From an uncultured Acidobacteriota bacterium (GTDB lineage: Bacteria > Acidobacteriota > Terriglobia > Terriglobales > Acidobacteriaceae): a stretch of 64,000 nucleotides of DNA. The notes beneath the pieces were generated by a model that was given only the letters and a program-made list of their open reading frames with translations, did no database searches and was not told the origin of the DNA. The translations under genes were made by a program, and so were the position numbers. The number at the start of each line of letters is the position of its first letter. The first letter of the stretch is position 1. The stretch is taken from the NCBI GenBank assembly GCA_903873705.1, contig CAIQPK010000050.1, forward strand, positions 1 to 64,000, read 5' to 3'. Below are positions 60,539 to 64,000 of the stretch, piece after piece.

Positions 60539-61633
60539 TTAGCGCCCTGGATATTGACTGAGCAGGGCGGCCAGCGCGGCGGTCACTTCGTCGACGGAGA
60601 CTTCATCGATGACGTAGTCGCGCGGTGCGATGGGCAGGTCGGCGTTCTTGAGGATGATGTAGCGTGGGTTCTCGACCGGCAGCCACTCGATGGGCGGCGA
60701 CCAGGCCGGTGCGAGGATCACCATCGGCAGGCCGACCGCTCGACCGACGTGCAGGGTTCCGGTGTCCAGGGTCAGACCGATATCGCAGAGGCTGAGCAAT
60801 GCTGCCAGTTGCTGGAGGTCGGTTTTGCCGGCGAGGTTCCATGAAGTTCCGCCCACTCCGGCGCGGATCGCCTCAACGGCTGCCCGCTCACTCTCTGTTC
60901 CAACGAAGACCATCTCCGCGCCGAATTGCTGCTGCAAGAATTTGCCGGCCACGATGAAGCGCTCCGGCCGCCAACTTTTGCGCTGGGTTACGCTGGTCTG
61001 CGTCACCAGCACCGCCAGCGGACGCTGCTCGTTTCGCCCCTTCAGTAGCCCGCGCACCTCGGCCAGCGCAGTCGCATCGACCATTATTCTTGGCTCGATG
61101 GCTGAGGTGGGAGGGTGGCCAAGCGCTTCAATCATCCGGAGGTTGTTGGCTATCTGGCTGAGCGCAGGATCGAATATAAGCGGCGCACGAAACAGCTCCG
61201 GCGTGAGTGTGAAGCCGACGCGATTCCCTGCTCCGGCACGCCATAGAGCCAGGCCTATCGCGGTACGCTCATTGCCGAGTGGCAGGAGCGTAGCGGCGTT
61301 TTTCAGCTTGCGGCGCTGGATGAACTGGCGCATTACGGAGACAGCTTGGTTGAACTGCCGCGTGGGCGGAGGCACCGGCCAGAAGCCGTCGATGGCGGGG
61401 TTCCCGAGGAAGGCGTCCGCTGCGAAGCCGCTGCCGAGCACGTAAATTCGAGCATCTGGAACCGCCTTGCGCAACGCTTCGGCCAACGGCGTCGCGTGGA
61501 TTACGCTGCCCAGCGCGGTGGCGTGCTCAACGATCAGGAATCGGTTCAATTTGCTGAGCGGCGTAGAGGAGCCGGGCTGCGTGATCGCCAGCGCTCGCAG
61601 GGCCATGTGTTTAAGGGATTGCTTCAGAGGCAA
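60539..61633 (-). CDS. Glycosyltransferase family 9 (heptosyltransferase-like)
   Basis: A 364-residue GT9 protein. It shows the N-terminal Rossmann segment RFLIVEHATALGSVIHATPL with the family's LG-S/D-h-h-x-x-x-P pattern, a C-terminal domain with LAVLVTQTSVTQRKSWRPERF, and the ADP-sugar-binding motif LLSLCDIGLTLDTGTLHVGRAVGLPMVIL. GT9 enzymes transfer ADP-heptose to the LPS inner core; the acceptor here is unknown. The start is TTG 61633, with AAGGA 8 bases upstream. The first ATG (61606) lacks an RBS. Confidence 0.88.
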   Translation of the reverse strand: MPLKQSLKHMALRALAITQPGSSTPLSKLNRFLIVEHATALGSVIHATPLAEALRKAVPDARIYVLGSGFAADAFLGNPAIDGFWPVPPPTRQFNQAVSVMRQFIQRRKLKNAATLLPLGNERTAIGLALWRAGAGNRVGFTLTPELFRAPLIFDPALSQIANNLRMIEALGHPPTSAIEPRIMVDATALAEVRGLLKGRNEQRPLAVLVTQTSVTQRKSWRPERFIVAGKFLQQQFGAEMVFVGTESERAAVEAIRAGVGGTSWNLAGKTDLQQLAALLSLCDIGLTLDTGTLHVGRAVGLPMVILAPAWSPPIEWLPVENPRYIILKNADLPIAPRDYVIDEVSVDEVTAALAALLSQYPGR

Positions 61634-61684
61634 GAAGAGGTCCTTGTGCGGTCACGCATCAACAGCATTTCCAGCGGGCCTGGA

Positions 61685-62218
61685 TTACATCTTGTATCTG
61701 CCCATCTCATCATCATTCAGATTTTCGAGCCAGCGCTTCAGGTCCTCAGGCGGTACGGCGCTCGTGCCGTCGGCTGTCTCGCGTGCGCGATCCAGCACCT
61801 GCCGGCTCACAAAGATGGGGCAATCCTCGCGCAGCGCCAGCGCAATCGCATCCGATGGCCGCGCATCAATGCCCACCACCTCGCCCTGCTGGTCAAGCCA
61901 GATCGTGGCATGAAACGTATTCTCCAGCAGCGACCCCACCACCACCCGGGTGACCTTGCCGTTCAGTCCGTGGATCACATCACGCAGCAGATCGTGCGTC
62001 ATCGGCCGGGGCATGGAGGCCTTCTCGATTTCGAGCGCAATGGCATTGGCCTCGAACATCCCCACCCAGATCGGCAGCACCACATCGCCCGCAATGTCGT
62101 TCAACACCACCACCGGCGTGCGCGTGGAGGGGTCCATCATCAGGCCGCGAATGCGCACTTCCACATCCGGCTCTGCGGGTGGCTCAACGCGCTCGGGTTT
62201 GCTGCCGGGAAGGTGCAT
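61685..62218 (-). CDS. Bifunctional nuclease family protein (BFN/DUF151)
   Basis: A 177-residue protein of the DUF151/bifunctional nuclease family. Landmarks: VRIRGLMMDPSTRTPVVVLND, LPIWVGMFEANAIALEIE, PRPMTHDLLRDVIHGLNGKV, VVVGSLLENTFHATIWL, GIDARPSDAIALALREDCPIFV. Family members show RNase/DNase activity in some species, but the natural role is unclear. The C-terminus carries an acidic tail (PEDLKRWLENLNDDEMGRY). Start ATG 62218; an open stretch to 62263 would overlap miaB. It follows miaB by 19 bases and is probably co-transcribed. Confidence 0.88.
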   Translation of the reverse strand: MHLPGSKPERVEPPAEPDVEVRIRGLMMDPSTRTPVVVLNDIAGDVVLPIWVGMFEANAIALEIEKASMPRPMTHDLLRDVIHGLNGKVTRVVVGSLLENTFHATIWLDQQGEVVGIDARPSDAIALALREDCPIFVSRQVLDRARETADGTSAVPPEDLKRWLENLNDDEMGRYKM

Positions 62219-62237
62219 GGCTGTCAGTGTACTGCGA

Positions 62238-63614
62238 TTACGCTGTTGCGGGAACCCGCGCATTCAACGCCTGCTGCGCCAGCAGTGCCGGCGACGGTGC
62301 GCTCGCTGCCGAAATCGCCTCGCCAACCAGCGAGCTGGGGAAAATCTGCGTTATCCGGACGTCGATATAGCTGCCCACCGGCGGCAGCGTGTCGCAGGTG
62401 AAGTTGACGGTCTTGTTCTGCGTGGACCGGCCGGTCACCTGTCCGCGCGAGTTGTTGTGCCCTTCGACCATCACTTCCATGGTCTGCCCGAGGTGTCGAC
62501 CATAATGCTCGCGCTGCAGCTCGCGCTGGCGGGCATTGAGAATGGCGAGGCGCTCGATCTTTACCTGCTCCGGGATACTGTCAACCATGTGTATCGCTGG
62601 CGTATTGGGGCGCGGCGAATACTTGAACCCGAAGATCGCGTCGTACTTCACATCGGCCAGCAGCGTCATCGTCTCTTCGAAGTCCTTGTCCGTCTCGCCG
62701 GGGAAGCCAACGATGATGTCCGAGGTAAGCGAGATGTCGCGCTTCGCTGCCTTGGTCCAGGCAATACGTTCCAGGTACCACTCGCGGGTGTACTCGCGCT
62801 GCATGGCCTTGAGAACGCTTGTGCTGCCGGATTGCACGGGCAGATGAATGTGATCGCACAACGCCGGCATGGCGTCGATGGCGTCGACGATGTCCTTGGT
62901 AAACTGCCGCGGATGCGACGTCGTGAAGCGGACACGCTTGATACCGTTTACCTCGCCCACCGCCGCGAGCAGCTCCGCAAACGAACGCTTGCTGCTCGGG
63001 TCGACGTAGCTGTTCACGTTCTGTCCCAGCAGTTGAATCTCGGTAAATCCCGACTGCGCAATCCGCTGCGCTTCAGCAAGGACCGACGCCGAGGTTCGGC
63101 TGCGCTCCTTGCCGCGCGTGTACGGCACCACGCAGTAGCTGCAGAACTTGTCGCAACCTTCAATGATGGTGATATACCCGCGATGCGGATTAGTGCGCGC
63201 GGTGAATTCCGTATCGAAGGTCTCGTCCGTCTGGCGATCGTCCAGGCCTGTGATGCGGGTCTCACCGGCTTCGAGGCGGGCGAGCATGTCGGGCAGGTTG
63301 CGGTAGGAAGCGCTGCCCGCAACCATCGAAACATAGGGCGCCTTTTCGAAGATCTTTTCGCCTTCCTGCTGCGCCACGCATCCCAGTACGGCGAACTTCT
63401 TGCCTTCGCCCTGCATCCGCTTGTACTCGTTCAGGCGATGGAAGACCTTCTGCTCGGCCTTATCGCGGATCGAGCAGGTGTTGTAAAGGATCAGGCCGGC
63501 GTCTGCCTCGTCGATGACCTGCTCGTAGCCCTCACGCAGGAGTGTGCCGACGACCTTTTCGGAGTCGTGGGCATTCATTTGGCAGCCGAATGTTTCGATG
63601 TAAAACGTCTTCAT
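62238..63614 (-). CDS. miaB: tRNA-2-methylthio-N6-dimethylallyladenosine synthase
   Basis: A 458-residue radical-SAM methylthiotransferase. The N-terminal MTTase domain has its three cluster cysteines in ETFGCQMNAHD, YNTCSIRDKA and LGCVAQQ. The radical-SAM motif is CDKFCSYCVVPYTRG, and HLPVQSGSTSVLKAMQREYT and FPGETDKDFEETM follow. A TRAM domain closes the protein (about 380-440, HYGRHLGQTMEVMVEGHNN). It adds the ms2 group to i6A37 of tRNAs. The GFKYSPRPNTPAI segment favours MiaB over MtaB or RimO. ATG 63614 has no strong RBS. Confidence 0.95.
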   Translation of the reverse strand: MKTFYIETFGCQMNAHDSEKVVGTLLREGYEQVIDEADAGLILYNTCSIRDKAEQKVFHRLNEYKRMQGEGKKFAVLGCVAQQEGEKIFEKAPYVSMVAGSASYRNLPDMLARLEAGETRITGLDDRQTDETFDTEFTARTNPHRGYITIIEGCDKFCSYCVVPYTRGKERSRTSASVLAEAQRIAQSGFTEIQLLGQNVNSYVDPSSKRSFAELLAAVGEVNGIKRVRFTTSHPRQFTKDIVDAIDAMPALCDHIHLPVQSGSTSVLKAMQREYTREWYLERIAWTKAAKRDISLTSDIIVGFPGETDKDFEETMTLLADVKYDAIFGFKYSPRPNTPAIHMVDSIPEQVKIERLAILNARQRELQREHYGRHLGQTMEVMVEGHNNSRGQVTGRSTQNKTVNFTCDTLPPVGSYIDVRITQIFPSSLVGEAISAASAPSPALLAQQALNARVPATA

Positions 63615-63669
63615 AGGAACCAGCTATGAGTATATGCGTCGCCGTGTCTTGGGTTGGGGCGCGCAAGCA

Positions 63670-63699
63670 GCAAAGCGGCTGCCGGAGCAGCCGCTTTGC
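63670..63699 (-). terminator. Intrinsic terminator of the Gly-rich gene
   Basis: A perfect 13-bp stem GCAAAGCGGCTGC (63670-63682), loop CGGA, arm 63687-63699. It lies 18 bases past the stop (63718) of the Gly-rich minus-strand gene and upstream of miaB. No clear U-tract. Confidence 0.8.
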
Positions 63700-63717
63700 G
63701 TTGAGTTTCGTCTGCCG

Positions 63718-64000
63718 TTAGCGGTGTCCGCCGCCGTGACTACCACCGCCGCCGTGGAAGCCGCCGCCAGCACCTCCCCGGAAACCACCGCCGCCGCCGG
63801 AGAAGCGAGCACCGCCGCCGCCGAAGCCACCGCGACCCACTACTCCTCCGCGGAATCCACCACCGCGTCCATAGTAACTACCGCGACCGCCGTAGTAGCC
63901 ACCGCGTCCGTAATTGCCACCGCGATAGCCGTAAACGCCGCGGTAACCGCCGCCGTAGTACCCATGACGGAACCACGGGCCAGCACCAATGAACAACCCG
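63718..64000 (-). CDS. Gly/Arg/Tyr-rich protein, C-terminal part (truncated by window end)
   Basis: Only the last about 94 residues lie in the window; the frame runs off the right end with no start. The visible part begins LFIGAGPWFRHGYYGGGYRG and continues as Gly-rich repeats: GYRGGNYGRGGYYGGRG, then GGGGARFSGGGGGFRGGAGGG, ending GGGSHGGGHR. Such tails occur in secreted or surface Gly-rich proteins and in RNA-binding RGG-like proteins. The GPWFRHGYYGG start suggests the former, but the missing N-terminus decides. Confidence 0.7.
   Translation of the reverse strand, partial: GLFIGAGPWFRHGYYGGGYRGVYGYRGGNYGRGGYYGGRGSYYGRGGGFRGGVVGRGGFGGGGARFSGGGGGFRGGAGGGFHGGGGSHGGGHR

Overview
The window is high-GC chromosomal DNA from a Gram-negative bacterium. 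The gene content and style best fit an acidobacterium of the Terriglobus/Granulicella/Edaphobacter type. That placement is my inference from protein character: LPS genes (lpxD, GT9), a TonB/OmpA envelope, a sigma-54 regulator, a separate KdpD sensor arrangement, and TTCA- or GAA-loop intergenic hairpins. No rRNA is present to confirm it. Genes are dense, many overlap by 1-14 bases, and GTG/TTG starts are common. No CRISPR array, prophage or insertion sequence was seen.

Layout. 1-1400: a low-complexity TTGCTG/TTGCCG hexamer tract, structured palindromes and a DoxX-like membrane protein. 1409-9911 (minus): a complete reductive pyrimidine catabolic locus, comprising dihydropyrimidine dehydrogenase PreT/PreA, dihydropyrimidinase, an M20-type carbamoyl-amino-acid hydrolase, an NCS1 transporter and a class III aminotransferase. 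9981-10056: tRNA-Glu(CTC). 10313-12473: a secreted polysaccharide deacetylase overlapping a DUF4015-type glycoside hydrolase, which together resemble a PgaB split into two genes. 12477-20884: a potassium locus in which the KdpD sensor is split into two divergent genes 9 bases apart, then kdpE, two tiny membrane peptides (one is KdpF) and kdpABC. 21021-25085: a beta-propeller protein, an M20 deacylase and two alpha/beta hydrolases. 25332-29709: a PDZ-containing sensor kinase and an NtrC-type regulator behind a sigma-54-like promoter. 29734-31611: a CCA-adding enzyme with a histone-H1-like tail.

31822-38233: lpxD, a small lipoprotein, tmk, a cytochrome P450, a GH18 chitinase-like protein and secreted unknowns. 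38329-40973: a Tat-exported dienelactone hydrolase and an OmpA-family gene whose 3' end runs out of frame into a beheaded GGDEF domain, apparently a deletion junction. 41026-45451: holB, a divergent Hfq-like Sm protein, a Sua5-type tRNA enzyme, a CYTH protein and TonB. 45684-55269: a tightly packed run of ileS, lspA, uvrA, a TPR protein, two small secreted helical proteins and a SprT-like metalloprotein. 55283-63614: a cation/proton antiporter, lgt, hpt, aroA, a GT9 glycosyltransferase, a bifunctional-nuclease-family protein and miaB. The window ends inside a Gly-rich gene.

The observations most worth following are the split, head-to-head kdpD with its extra small peptides; the OmpA/GGDEF junction; the H1-like tail on the CCA enzyme (with a similar basic insertion in UvrA); the divergent Hfq; the sigma-54 promoter in front of the PDZ kinase/NtrC pair; and the three-way-junction intergenic element near the left end.
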